Positions 16,922 through 26,343 are shown, counted from the first letter of the stretch. The stretch: DNA of 64,000 bases from an uncultured Eubacteriales bacterium (GCA_934503195.1 CAKSVM010000004.1:1-64000); one strand, 5' to 3'. The notes: a model not told the origin generated them from the sequence alone. Translations and numbers: made by a program.

Positions 16922-16950
16922 ATTATATCATACTTTTTGTGTATTTGCAA
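16922..16950 (-). promoter_or_regulatory. Promoter of the AraC/MutS-like gene series
   Basis: Minus-strand TTGCAA (16950-16945), 17-bp spacer, TATAAT (16927-16922) preceded by TGA (extended -10). Confidence 0.72.
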
Positions 16951-16991
16951 GCAAATCGGAAAATAAATCAATGTTTTCGGAAAAATATCAA

Positions 16992-17020
16992 TGAACAAAT
17001 CAAAAATGATATGGTATAAT
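16992..17020 (+). promoter_or_regulatory. Promoter of the CBM9-like gene
   Basis: TATAAT at 17015-17020 with a poor -35 (TGAACA, 16992-16997) 17 bp upstream. It is divergent from the AraC promoter only 42 bp away, so AraC control of this gene is plausible. Confidence 0.6.
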
Positions 17021-17064
17021 AGACACACAAGAAACCGGATTTCCGGAAAAAAGGAGAACAAATC

Positions 17065-17943
17065 ATGAAAAAAGCACTCACATCGACCCTCGCGGCGGTG
17101 ATGTCGACCGCGCTAATCGCGTCGGCGTTCATCGTCCCCGCAAGCGCGGCAAACTCGGTAAAGCTCGGCGCGAACGCCGAAAAGGTCACGGCTACGATCA
17201 CCGCCGTCGGCGACAAGAAACCGACTCTCGACGGAAAGATCTCCGACGGAGAGTATCAGGAGATCAAGTACACCAAGGACGACATGATGTACTTAGGCTA
17301 TGACGACGCGAGAATGGCCGAGATGGAAAAGCGGAACGTGAAGCTCTACGCCGCTTATTCGTCCGACACGGTTTACATCGGCGTCACAGTCGACACGCCC
17401 GATTTCATTCAGGAAAGCGCGGACGGAAACGGAATGTGGCAGTACAACTGTCTCCAGCTCTGCGGTGCTAAGATCACCGAGACCGAGGCAAAGACCCGCG
17501 CCGAGCTCGGCTACACTTTGAGCTCCAAAGACGGAAAGCTCCTCTTCGCCAACTATTCGAGCGGATATCTGAAGGACTACAAGGCCGACACCACCGGAAA
17601 GGATTTCGCGGTAAAGAATGACAAGGGCGTCACGACCTATGAAGTGGCGATGCCCGCGGCGGCCTTCGGCGCGGACAGCCTCAAGAAGGGCGACAAGATA
17701 AAGCTCGACATCACGATCGTACTCAGCGAATCGGGATCGAAGCCGGCGGTCATCGAGTGGGCGCAGGGCTGCTACGTCGCGAAGGACGTGAACAAGTTCG
17801 CGACCGTCACCTTAGGCGACAAGATCGAGACAAAGAAGCCGACGACTCCGTCCGCCGCTCAGACTCCCGACATGATCGCCTTCGCGCTCCTCACCCTCAC
17901 CGCCTCGGCGGGCGCGGCTTACGCGTTCGGCAAGAAGCGATAA
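17065..17943 (+). CDS. Secreted, membrane-anchored CBM9-like carbohydrate-binding protein
   Basis: A 292-residue protein with a cleavable signal peptide (MKKALTSTLAAVMSTAL ... ASA, cut near residue 28). A CBM9/DOMON-like beta-sandwich follows: KPTLDGKISDGEYQEIKYT, then VKLYAAYSSDTVYIGVTVDT and TYEVAMPAAAFG. The C-terminus has a proline/threonine linker, a hydrophobic segment (MIAFALLTLTASAGAAYAF) and a basic tail GKKR, so it is anchored in the membrane with the domain outside. AAAAAAGGAG precedes the ATG. A strong terminator follows. It likely captures glycans at the cell surface; no enzyme domain is present. It is transcribed divergently from the AraC gene. Confidence 0.75.
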   Translation: MKKALTSTLAAVMSTALIASAFIVPASAANSVKLGANAEKVTATITAVGDKKPTLDGKISDGEYQEIKYTKDDMMYLGYDDARMAEMEKRNVKLYAAYSSDTVYIGVTVDTPDFIQESADGNGMWQYNCLQLCGAKITETEAKTRAELGYTLSSKDGKLLFANYSSGYLKDYKADTTGKDFAVKNDKGVTTYEVAMPAAAFGADSLKKGDKIKLDITIVLSESGSKPAVIEWAQGCYVAKDVNKFATVTLGDKIETKKPTTPSAAQTPDMIAFALLTLTASAGAAYAFGKKR

Positions 17944-17986
17944 TCCCAGTAAGCCATAAATCAGCATAAATCTTTTTCATTGCGAA

Positions 17987-18023
17987 GCTCCCCGCGCCGG
18001 AACCGGCGCGGGGAGCGATTTTT
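17987..18023 (+). terminator. Strong intrinsic terminator
   Basis: GCTCCCCGCGCCGG, loop AA and the perfect complement make a 14-bp stem (17987-18000/18003-18016) followed by GATTTTTG on the plus strand, ending the CBM9-like gene. Confidence 0.95.
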
Positions 18024-18030
18024 GTATGTG

Positions 18031-18291
18031 TTATTTAACCTCAACGACCGTGACTCCGAGGTCGCCCTCTCCGTACTGTCCGTAGCGGTAGGAAACAACG
18101 CGCGGATCGCGCTTGAGGTAGTTCCAGAGAGCCTTTCTGAGCATTCCGGTTCCCTTGCCGTGAATCAGTCTCACGGTGTGGATTCCGGCGATGTGCGCCT
18201 CGTCGAAATACTTGTCAACGGCGTTCCATGCGTCGTCGCCGTTCATTCCGCGAAGGTCGATTTCATTCCGGAAATCGCGCGAAAGCTCCAA
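18031..18291 (-). pseudogene. Smr domain remnant of mutS2
   Basis: About 86 codons encode a complete Smr domain: EIDLRGMNGDDAW, TVRLIHGKGTGMLRKALWNY, and GQYGEGDLGVTVVEVK, which is the usual C-terminus of MutS2. Reading upstream, the codon before TTG 18291 is an in-frame TAA and there is no MutS2 core in the next 300 bases; that space is taken by a candidate structured RNA. TTG has no Shine-Dalgarno. I therefore read it as the 3' end of a lost mutS2 rather than a free Smr gene, though expression of a stand-alone Smr protein cannot be excluded. Confidence 0.65.
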
Positions 18292-18299
18292 TTATTCAG

Positions 18300-18593
18300 C
18301 TTATCCGTAAGAAACGAAATGTTGTTTCCTGCGCCGTAACCTACTCATAACCATATGTGGGAAAAGTCCGCAGCCAAACTCTCATGTAACCAGTCATCGC
18401 AATTTGCGTGCCGTAGGATCATCATGAAATGGTCTGCGGGACTTTCCGAAAAAGTTTACGGAATGGGTTTATCGCCTTGGTTTTCCAAAGGGCGATTTCC
18501 GCTTCCGTTTTGGGGTTTTCCCCTTTGTTTTAATCCGCACCGGTGCTCGAGTCGCTCCCCAGCGTTGCTCTATCCTCCGCTGCGGCAAAAGCA
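18300..18593 (-). ncRNA. Candidate large structured non-coding RNA
   Basis: A non-coding stretch with its own promoter and many complementary arms, read on the minus strand. Pairs visible (plus-strand coordinates): 18578-18582 with 18560-18564; 18512-18515 with 18520-18523 (GGGG AAAA CCCC); 18485-18495 with 18472-18480 (AAAA loop); 18503-18508 with 18458-18463, enclosing the previous hairpin; and 18434-18447 with 18360-18373, a 13- to 14-bp stem closing a domain of about 88 bases. Repeated GGAAA and AAAA loops look like tertiary contacts. No open frame fits. It does not look like tmRNA, RNase P RNA, SRP RNA or 6S RNA. Large Clostridia families such as raiA or Clostridiales-1 RNA are possibilities I cannot check. 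The 3' end is uncertain. Confidence 0.6.
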
Positions 18594-18599
18594 TTTTCT

Positions 18600-18628
18600 A
18601 TTATACCACATTTTACTACTTTTTGAAA
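18600..18628 (-). promoter_or_regulatory. Promoter of the candidate structured RNA
   Basis: Minus-strand TATAAT (18605-18600) with TTTCAA (18628-18623) 17 bp upstream; transcription would start near 18593. Confidence 0.6.
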
Positions 18629-18685
18629 GGAGTTTGTATAATTATTTCTTGCGCTGGGGGATGATTTAATTATACCAGAAATACC

Positions 18686-20064
18686 ATGAAAAAAGAAGAA
18701 TCAGCCGCGCTGATCCTCGCTTTACTGCTCGCGGCAAACACTCTAATAACATCCTGCGTGGACTCCGGATCTCCGGAAAGCATTACTTCCACTCAGCCAT
18801 CCGACACAACCGAGGCCGTGACGACCGCGAGGGATACGCTGTCCGAACTCAACTTCAACGGCGAAACGCTTCACCTCTTCATCGACCGTGAAATGCTAAT
18901 CCCTGAATACAATACCTAACAGACCGGCGATATCGTCGACGATGCCATCTGCGAGTGCAACATCGCCGTGCAGGAGCGGCTTAATGTCAAATTCGATTTC
19001 ATCGAGTCGGACGGGCTCAACGCGAATCAGAAAATTTATCAGGGTGCTGTCAGATCGAGCGTTCTGGCGGGCGACTCGGCGTATGACATCATCTCGGGCT
19101 ATAGTCTCTCGGTAGCCATCCTGGCTGGCGAAAAGCTGATGTACAATCTTATCGGCACGAAATATCTCAACTTCGATATGCTGTGGTGGTCTGACACGCT
19201 GATCGACGCGCTCAGCCTGAACGGCACACTGTATATGGCTATCGGCGACATATCGACGAGCACGATCGGAACGTCCTTCGCGGTGCTGTTCAATAAGGAA
19301 CTGCTCGGAAAATACAAGCTCGAAGACCCATACGCTCTCGTTGACAGCGGGAAATGGACGTTCGACAAGCTCTTCGAGATGACAAGCGGCATATACAACG
19401 CATATACAACGACCTGAACAGCGACCAGATAAAGAATGACGGCGACTTCTTCGGCATCGGCATGACAAAATACCTCCATTAACAACGCCTGGTACGGCTG
19501 CGGACTGCGCGGCGTTCCATGACTCCGATTCCTGCCCGATGAACGACGACGATATGAATCCGGTTGGATTTCTGAATCAGCAGTATATCTTCTCTCAACT
19601 CGCTCGACATGGCACTCAATAATCTCCGCGACGCCTCGTTTGAATACGGTGTGTTCCCGACTACGAAGTGGGACAAGGCACAGGAAAACCACATCACCGC
19701 CGCGTCCTGCACCGGCTCGATGTATGCGATCCCGACCGACGCGAAAGACCCCGACATGTCCTCAGCGTTCATGGAAGCTCTCGCGTCTGAGAGCCACTAC
19801 CGCGTCGCGCCCGCCTTCTTCGAGACCGCGCTCAAGGTCAAGTACTCATCGGACGATGACTCGGCGAGAATGTACGACATCATCAAGGGCTCGATAATGT
19901 ATGATTTCGGACGCGTCTATTCTGTCGCCGGGCTGAACTTCATTCCGGGCAGGATGCGCAGCATGGTCGTTGCAAACAACAAGAACTGGGCGTCAGAATC
20001 GGCGTCTGTCAAGGAGCAGTTCGAGACTCTGCTCGCCGACCTTGTGAAAAAGCTCGGCGAATGA
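18686..20064 (+). pseudogene. Broken extracellular solute-binding lipoprotein gene
   Basis: Remains of a gene related to the solute-binding proteins elsewhere in the window. It begins with a lipoprotein signal (LITSC, Cys24) and a threonine-rich linker, is cut by an in-frame TAA at 18917-18919, continues in the same frame to 19417 (VAILAGEKLMYNLIG, ALVDSGKWTFDKLFEM), then shifts frame and lacks most of the middle; the C-terminal part (19609-20064; TTKWDKAQENH, ALKVKYSSDDDSARMYDI) is in another frame. At least one nonsense mutation, one frameshift and an internal loss are needed. No Shine-Dalgarno is visible before the ATG. It converges on the intact solute-binding gene at 20149. Confidence 0.88.
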
Positions 20065-20093
20065 CATGAGTCTCGTCTCTTATAAAAAGCATT

Positions 20094-20128
20094 TCCCCGG
20101 CTCAGCCAGCATAAGGCGAAACCGGGGA
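20094..20128. terminator. Terminator between convergent solute-binding genes
   Basis: TCCCCGG (20094-20100) pairs with CCGGGGA (20122-20128); on the minus strand the stem is followed by AATGCTTTTTAT. It serves the minus-strand gene best. Confidence 0.65.
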
Positions 20129-20148
20129 CTTTCAACATTATTATTTCA

Positions 20149-21597
20149 TCATTTCATCGCACCGCAGCCCTCGACATACTGATCGATGAACTGCCTGTAG
20201 CTGCCGATCTGCGAATCAACGCTAGAGACATACTCGGCGTTCTCATTCATGAACACCGCAGAAATCATACTGAACACGCTCGTGATGATCCCGTTGTCAC
20301 ATACCGGGTCGTCGAACATCATCCCTAGCACCTCGACCGCGTCGGGGTCGCGCGCGATCTTGCCACCAAGAAGCTCATTGAAGAACGCCGGATGCACCGT
20401 CCTGCATGACTCTGCCGACAGTGCCTCGACAACATATCCGGTCATCTCAGGGTCTCTCGCTGTCTTCATCACCGCCATATAGCCCGCCCAGTTCAGGCTG
20501 TAATATCCGTCCTGACTCTCGTCATACTTCGGGAACGGAAGCACGCCGTAATCAATCTCCGACGCGCGGAGGAACGGGAAATACGACAGCGGCGCGCAAT
20601 AGAACAGCGATGTCCCATCAGCGAAATTCACCGGAGGTGTTCCGCCGTTGTTCGGGTCGTTCTCGCGCGAGTGCTTCCAGATGAACGTGTCGCCGCTCTT
20701 GTAGAAGAAATTCTGGAGCTTGTCAATGATGTCGACACAGCGCTCATCCTTTATCGCGATCTCCATATCGCCGCTGTCCCGTTTCACCATCATCTGCCCC
20801 GCGCCGGTCACTGCCGACACAAACTGCCAGCCCGAGCATCCGACAAATCCGTACTGATCCTTATCGTCAAAGACTCCGTTTCCGTCGAGGTCGCTCGTAA
20901 CGGCTTTAGACATCTCTTCGAGCTTGTCGAGCGTCCATTTGCCTGACTTGACGAGCTCATACGGATTCTCGAGCTTGTAGGAGCCGATCATCTTTGTGTT
21001 GAAAAAGAGTCCGTTTATGTCCGGCAGGATGAAGTCCCCGGACAGGAAGGGCAGCACGCCGTCAACCTCGAGATTCTTCCGCGAGTTCTGATTGTAATAC
21101 GGCTTAGAAAGATCGACCGAACCGATGTCGTTCCAGTTCATCACGTACCCGCCGGTCAGAATGCCGATCACACCGACATAGTTGTGTGTCAGCAGCAGGT
21201 CGTAATCGTCGACGCCAGCCATGACCGTCTTCTCAACAAAGCTCAGCGTGTCGTTCTCGACGCCGAACGCGTAGGGCTTTATGTCGACGCCGAGCTTCTC
21301 CTCGACCGCGACTGTGCGCCTGTAACAGGCGTCGTTTACCGTCTCTCCGACCTCGGAGTCGGCGAAATAATAGGTCTTATAGCTCGACCAGGTCGGATAC
21401 GCGATGCCGAACTCTGCGCCGTTATAGTCTACCGAATCCGGAATGTCGGGCGCGACATAGCCGTATTTTTCGAAATCCGGATCGGCGGTCACCGGCACTG
21501 AGGTCTCACCGCCGGTCGTTTCCGGAGTCTCGGTCGGTGTCTGACCGCACGCGGTCAGCAGAAGCACGAGAATAAGTACAAAAGTCAGCTTTTTCAT
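20149..21597 (-). CDS. Extracellular solute-binding lipoprotein
   Basis: A 482-residue ABC-type sugar-binding lipoprotein. The signal peptide ends at lipobox LTAC (Cys17), followed by a Thr/Glu-rich linker. The mature part shows GETVNDACYRRTVAVEEKLGV, LVKSGKWTLDKLEEM, a calcium-loop-like DLDGNGVFDDKDQYGF near residue 245, and FPKYDESQDGYY, all shared with four other intact proteins in this window. It would capture an oligosaccharide outside the membrane for an ABC importer whose permeases are not here. ATG 21597 overlaps the stop of the upstream GH106-like gene (ATGA), tying uptake to that enzyme. Confidence 0.88.
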   Translation of the reverse strand: MKKLTFVLILVLLLTACGQTPTETPETTGGETSVPVTADPDFEKYGYVAPDIPDSVDYNGAEFGIAYPTWSSYKTYYFADSEVGETVNDACYRRTVAVEEKLGVDIKPYAFGVENDTLSFVEKTVMAGVDDYDLLLTHNYVGVIGILTGGYVMNWNDIGSVDLSKPYYNQNSRKNLEVDGVLPFLSGDFILPDINGLFFNTKMIGSYKLENPYELVKSGKWTLDKLEEMSKAVTSDLDGNGVFDDKDQYGFVGCSGWQFVSAVTGAGQMMVKRDSGDMEIAIKDERCVDIIDKLQNFFYKSGDTFIWKHSRENDPNNGGTPPVNFADGTSLFYCAPLSYFPFLRASEIDYGVLPFPKYDESQDGYYSLNWAGYMAVMKTARDPEMTGYVVEALSAESCRTVHPAFFNELLGGKIARDPDAVEVLGMMFDDPVCDNGIITSVFSMISAVFMNENAEYVSSVDSQIGSYRQFIDQYVEGCGAMK

Positions 21598-23969
21598 TTG
21601 ATTATCTCCTTCGGATCAGGAATTTTGAATAACGAATCACGCTCGAACACAATCGTCTGCGGGTGATATAGATTGTAGTCAATGTCATCCCAGGACGCGA
21701 AGACATCGCTTTTCGCCGCTATCTCGTTCGCCGCGGTGTTCGCGAGGGTAAGTGTGAGCTTTCCGCTCGTCAGTCGGTCAAGTGGTATCAGCGCGGTCGA
21801 TGGCGTCCCGGCGAGCGTCGCGACTGTCTCGCCATCTATCGAAACCCCTGCCGTACAGCCGTGCAGATCGAGCTCAAGCCGCGCTGCCCCAAATCCGCCG
21901 ATCGAATGAGCGCAGCTCACGTCGAACTCATAGCTGACTTCGCCAGAAAACTCTTCAAGGCGGGTCTCGCTCTCATCGGCTTCGCGGCTCGAGACGCCAT
22001 CCGGCGTCACCTCGAAGCGTCTTGCCGAGAGGAAAACCGGCGATGACAGTCTCAGCTCCGGAAGCTCCTCTTTATCGGTCGCGATCTCACGTTCGGTGAA
22101 AAGGAAGAAAGCAGTCTCACCCGGCGCGAGGCTGACCTTCAGACTGTCCGCGGATCTTTCGATCAGGTGCCCGCTCCTGACGTCGAGCAGACAGCAGTTT
22201 CCGCGGTCGCTTATCATGATCTCGTCCGCGATCGGCTCGGTCGACTCGTTGAAGAGCGTGTATATCCGCCCGTCTGAGTACCTGCGCGCCGAAATCCGCA
22301 GAGCCTTGTTTGAGCAGGTGGCAAGCGGCTCCCCTCTGCCGGGATAGCGCGCGGCTTTTTCGATGACGTCGATTGGTGCTTCCGAATTCTCAGGGATGAT
22401 GACGTGACGGTAGACCGCTCTGCCGAGTCTCAGGCAGCCGTCCGACTCGGTCGCGTCGCGCACTCCGTCCGCGTTGATCAGGTCGAAATCTATCCCGAGC
22501 TCCTCGAGCTCCTTTCCGAGTGCTATGAAGCTCTCATATGCCGCCTTCTGCCGTCGGCTCACGGCGGCTTCGGATGGAACATAGAGCACTGTGTCGCAGA
22601 TGCGGTCGCCGATTTGCGAGAGGTAGCACTCGCGCGCGCAGGTCTTGTAGAAATCACGCATGTTGTAAAATCCCGGCTTTTCGGGGCAGAGTGCCGGTCG
22701 CATGCAGAGTGCCAGACCGCGCTTTCTTCCATATGGGAGCGACATGAAGTTGAAGACATTTATTCCGCGGATGAGCTGGTAATTCATCACGTAGCGCATC
22801 TGATCGGGCGTCACTCCGTCGCCGTAGACCGAAAAGCTCTCGCTGAGCGCGAGTATCCCGCCGCTCTGGACAGCTGCCGACGACGCAAAGCGCGGGTAGA
22901 AGTCGATGCCGTCGTACTCCGGATCAACCGCCGGTCCGGGAAAAATCTGCCGCCAGATAACGTCTATGCCGGGAATGCCAAAGGTTCGCAGGATCGGCAT
23001 CCGGTCGGCGTGTCCACACATTATTCCGCTCGACAGGGTGTTATCCTTGTCGAGATGTCCGCCGAGATAAACTCCGGTCTTTTCGCAGCGCGCGGCGTAT
23101 TTCTTAAAGAACACGCGGTCAAACTCGTCGCGACAGAACTCGTTGTAATCGGCGACCGCACGCTCTTCAGCCGTTGTCTTCGCACCGCCGCAGACCGCCG
23201 GAAACCAGTCGCGAAGGTCGTAGCGATAGCGCGCCATAAAACGCGCTCCGAAGCCGTCCGCCCAAGCCGGCATCATCAGCCGCGGTTCGTCGGTGAAGCA
23301 GAGACTGATGTTATCGAGCAGCTCGCGCGGCAGCTTTTCAAACGCGCCGAAGGTGATATCGAGGAAGGCGTCGACGGCTTTTTCGTCGATGAGGTTAACG
23401 AAATTGTCATTCGGAAGATACTCGGCGGCAAAGTACTCGGTGAGGTCGGTGTCGTCTTCAGCGTTGAATCCGGCACTTATCCGAGTCCCGCCCGCGAAGG
23501 CGGCGAGCACATCGTCCTTCGGAAGGTATCGGACACCCGCCGGGAGAGTCAGCTTCCGCGGAGTCAGAACCTTCGCCGCGGCGTCCGGATATTGCTTTCG
23601 GACAAGTCCGCAAGCTCCGCCTGACGGCCATCCGCCCTCATCGTAGAGCCAGAGTGCCATTCCTTTCCCGGCGGCGCAGCTGTAGGCGAGCGTGAGAAGC
23701 CCGATGTATTCGTCCGAAAGGTAATCGGGCTCGAGCGGTGTGCGCTGCTTTTCGGGGCGGAAGTTCTTCGGCTCTGCGAGGACATAGATGCCCTTTATTC
23801 CGGCGCGCTCGAAATCGTCGAGCTGAGAGCGTATTCCTTCGGGCGTGATAGTGTCGTTCCAGACCCAGGCGTAGACCGGGTAAGCACTTGTCGGCGGGGT
23901 TTTGAAGAGTTCAGGTTCGAAGGCATCGAAGCCGTTTCTTGATAGTTTTCGTTTCTTATCATTCTGCAT
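21594..23969 (-). CDS. GH106-like glycoside hydrolase
   Basis: A 791-residue cytoplasmic protein (no signal peptide). The N-terminal TIM-barrel region has PVYAWVWNDTITPEGIRSQL, GIKGIYVLAEP and LWLYDEGGWPSGGACGL, a pattern typical of GH106-related (alpha-L-rhamnosidase-like) enzymes. A beta-sandwich region follows (about 600-790; ARLELDLHGCTAGVSIDGE). ATG 23969 is chosen because GGAG lies 7 bases before it; upstream in-frame codons to 24164 overlap the AraC promoter region. It is coupled to the solute-binding lipoprotein gene downstream, so it probably hydrolyses the imported oligosaccharide. Rhamnosidase activity is a family-level guess. Confidence 0.72.
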   Translation of the reverse strand: MQNDKKRKLSRNGFDAFEPELFKTPPTSAYPVYAWVWNDTITPEGIRSQLDDFERAGIKGIYVLAEPKNFRPEKQRTPLEPDYLSDEYIGLLTLAYSCAAGKGMALWLYDEGGWPSGGACGLVRKQYPDAAAKVLTPRKLTLPAGVRYLPKDDVLAAFAGGTRISAGFNAEDDTDLTEYFAAEYLPNDNFVNLIDEKAVDAFLDITFGAFEKLPRELLDNISLCFTDEPRLMMPAWADGFGARFMARYRYDLRDWFPAVCGGAKTTAEERAVADYNEFCRDEFDRVFFKKYAARCEKTGVYLGGHLDKDNTLSSGIMCGHADRMPILRTFGIPGIDVIWRQIFPGPAVDPEYDGIDFYPRFASSAAVQSGGILALSESFSVYGDGVTPDQMRYVMNYQLIRGINVFNFMSLPYGRKRGLALCMRPALCPEKPGFYNMRDFYKTCARECYLSQIGDRICDTVLYVPSEAAVSRRQKAAYESFIALGKELEELGIDFDLINADGVRDATESDGCLRLGRAVYRHVIIPENSEAPIDVIEKAARYPGRGEPLATCSNKALRISARRYSDGRIYTLFNESTEPIADEIMISDRGNCCLLDVRSGHLIERSADSLKVSLAPGETAFFLFTEREIATDKEELPELRLSSPVFLSARRFEVTPDGVSSREADESETRLEEFSGEVSYEFDVSCAHSIGGFGAARLELDLHGCTAGVSIDGETVATLAGTPSTALIPLDRLTSGKLTLTLANTAANEIAAKSDVFASWDDIDYNLYHPQTIVFERDSLFKIPDPKEIIK

Positions 23970-24035
23970 TTTGGTTCTCCGGCAGCGGATGTACATATGT
24001 CCGCGCGTTTTTTTGTCTGTTTCGGTCGGTTGGTA

Positions 24036-24064
24036 TTGACAAATACCTGAATTTATCGTATAAT
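24036..24064 (+). promoter_or_regulatory. Promoter of the AraC gene at 24155
   Basis: TTGACA (24036-24041), 17-bp spacer, TATAAT (24059-24064); full consensus, in the divergent region shared with the GH106-like operon. Confidence 0.88.
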
Positions 24065-24154
24065 AATTATAATACACCGAGTCTGATTTGTATATGACCG
24101 GAAAAGCTATTTTATTGTCAGAAATCGTCTTTTTTGACGTGAGAGGAGCGATAT

Positions 24155-24952
24155 ATGGAGACAAACATCTGGTTTATACTGACCTATGGGTCAACCCGCG
24201 CACCAGCGGACTGGGTGCAGAACCACAAAATAAACATGCAGAAGCTCTACTACATCAAAGGCGGGACAGCCTGGTACACCGACAAAAGAGGAGAACGGCA
24301 AAGATTCATACCCGGAATGATCTACCTGTTCCCGTACAATTTCGAGTATCGGTTCGAGAACGACAGGAACGACCCGCTCGACCACGTCTACTTTGATTTT
24401 CTTTCGTCTCCGCCCCTGATCGCCGACTCGCCGCTGATCTACAAGCCCAAGGAGGATCACGGACTGTTGACGTTATTCAAGGCGTTTGAGGAATTTTGTT
24501 TCAGCACGCCGGATATTGAAGGTTGGCGCAAGCGCTTCGAGCTCCAGGAAATAATGAACGCGGGACGCGGCTCAGTCGAGGAAATAAAGCGGATCGTACA
24601 CCGCATGCTGCTTGCGATGCTCGATCTGCTCTCGTATAATGTTGAGCTGCCGTTCGTAGACGACAGGATGGTCTGTGAAACGCTCGATATGATCCGCGAA
24701 AACTACACGCAGCCGATCAAAGTCACGGACATGGCGGCACGTTCGGGGTACGAGGTGAATTATTTCATAAAGCGGTTCCGGTCGATGATGAATCAGACGC
24801 CATACGCGTATCTGCGCGCCTATCGAATAATGAACGCGTATCAGCTGATCTCAGCCGGTGAGACACTTGAGTCGGCTGCCGTGAAGTCGGGTTATTCTGA
24901 CGGCGCGTCGCTGTCTCACGCGATGCGGGCGTTCGACACACGCAATGGGTGA
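24155..24952 (+). CDS. AraC family regulator, possibly clipped at the C-terminus
   Basis: A 265-residue regulator with an N-terminal sugar-sensing cupin (residues 10-90; KLYYIKGGTAWYTD, FIPGMIYLFPYNFEYRF) and a C-terminal double HTH (IKVTDMAARSGYEVNYFIKR; ESAAVKSGYSDGASLSHAMR). The ending after SHAMRAF is DTRNG, shorter than the usual F-x-x-x-G-x-(S/T)-P-x-x-(Y/M)-R tail, so the last 10-15 residues seem to be lost where the IS-related DNA begins. GAGGAG precedes ATG 24155. It is divergent from the GH106-like/solute-binding operon, its probable target. Confidence 0.85.
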   Translation: METNIWFILTYGSTRAPADWVQNHKINMQKLYYIKGGTAWYTDKRGERQRFIPGMIYLFPYNFEYRFENDRNDPLDHVYFDFLSSPPLIADSPLIYKPKEDHGLLTLFKAFEEFCFSTPDIEGWRKRFELQEIMNAGRGSVEEIKRIVHRMLLAMLDLLSYNVELPFVDDRMVCETLDMIRENYTQPIKVTDMAARSGYEVNYFIKRFRSMMNQTPYAYLRAYRIMNAYQLISAGETLESAAVKSGYSDGASLSHAMRAFDTRNG

Positions 24953-25052
24953 GAAGAGAAGGCGGTTTCGGGGATTCATAGCGAATGCAATAATCGCCGC
25001 CATTAAACCAACTGCACGGAGAATTTGGGTTCATCCGCAAAAACAAGTATAA

Positions 25053-26343
25053 TTACAATTTGAGCATCAATTTAGCGGCAAGCAGCTTTCTGCTGCAACG
25101 ACCATACATGGTACGCTTAACCATCTTGAGCTTGTTGTTAGTTTCTTCCACAAATCCGTTAGAAAGTCTGGATGAGATCGCGTTCAGTATCGCGTCAATG
25201 TCATCTTCAACGCTTCTCGCAAGCCCGGAAAGCAACTTGATGCCTGAATCACGGTATTTTTCAATGAATCTTATCATAAGCGATTGATGTCCTTTGCGGA
25301 ATATCTCTCTGAACTCATGTATGCAGGTGTACAATATACGTATATCCTGATATTTTTCAAAAATCCATACACGCATAGCTTCATCGAGAGCTTCGCCCAT
25401 CCATAGAAATCGGAATACTTTCTTGCGTGACACATATGTGTATTTTGAGATTTCTTTCCGCTTTTCCTTTTGCTCAGGTGAACAGTTCCGCATTGGTATA
25501 AGCTCGATTCCGTAATGTTCCGCGAGCTTGTTCATGTAGTCATAAGCAGCAGTATTTCCGCACTTGAGTCCCTGTGATCTCATGCCGCGAAGTATATTGC
25601 TTCTGCACACTCCATCAGCCAGAGACTTCATTATGTAATCGCGGTATCGGTCAACTCCGCTCGATAATGTGGTCGTACATATATTCACCATATTCCCGCT
25701 GAGATATTTGATCATCGTATTGCGGCTGCACCTGAGTTTCCTGCTGATAGCTCGCATGCTTTATCCGGCTTCAGACAGATCGTATATATTAGACCTGTTC
25801 AAGCTTTTTCTCAGAAAAGTAGTCAGGATCAGGATTTTCATTAAATTTCTCAGCTTTTTTCGAGTGCCATATCGTCGGCACTCACGTCTGCCACACCATT
25901 GTCAGTTTGGGCTGGCTGATCATTATGTTCATCCTTATCATCGAATGCATCCAAATCCGGGATATTCTCTCCATTATTACCGGCAGATTGCAGTTAATTT
26001 GTCGGGATCTTAGTATTTGAGGGGATGCATCCCTGCAATGCGCCTCTTATCGCTTCAAGCAGATTCTGATGCAGGTGGAATCGATCGGCTATCTGCATTG
26101 CGTCCGGCAGTGTCTCGTTCAGGGCACTTGCATACGCGCTTGCACGGTCTCTTGTCACGGTTCTTACGTGGCGATTGTTCTTGAGCCATTCTTTGAGTGT
26201 GTCACTATCTCTGCCTTCCAGAAGAGCCACAGGTCTGTGAGTTGCACCATCAACGACTATGGTGTCATATGTCTTGCGTTTTTTGAACGCAAAGTCATCT
26301 ATGCCGACACATTCACCGCATTTTTCCTCGGGCTGTGCCGAAT
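25053..26343 (-). pseudogene. Degenerate ISL3 family transposase
   Basis: Two separated frames give one ISL3 DDE transposase. Part one (about 26343-25994) has ECVGIDDFAFKKRKTYDTIV and VTRDRASAYASAL, ending at a stop near 25994; the middle (25990-25757) is out of frame with stops; part two (25757-25053) ends with FVEETNNKLKMVKRTMYGRC, the conserved ISL3 C-terminal block. The N-terminal zinc-finger/HTH region expected before the DDE core is missing, replaced by a LacI-type remnant on the other strand. Terminal inverted repeats were not recognised. The element cannot move by itself. Confidence 0.85.

Noticed and set aside
18300..18593. Identification as RNase P, tmRNA or 6S RNA
   Set aside because: A GGAAAGTCC stretch recalls RNase P, but the rest of the conserved core is absent; no tmRNA tRNA-like ends and no long 6S-type closing rod were seen.
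22404..23624. Plus-strand frame of about 400 codons
   Set aside because: Antisense to the GH106-like gene; no domain or Shine-Dalgarno.
24765..25046. Minus-strand open frame of 93 codons
   Set aside because: Antisense to the AraC gene end and intergenic DNA; no protein features.
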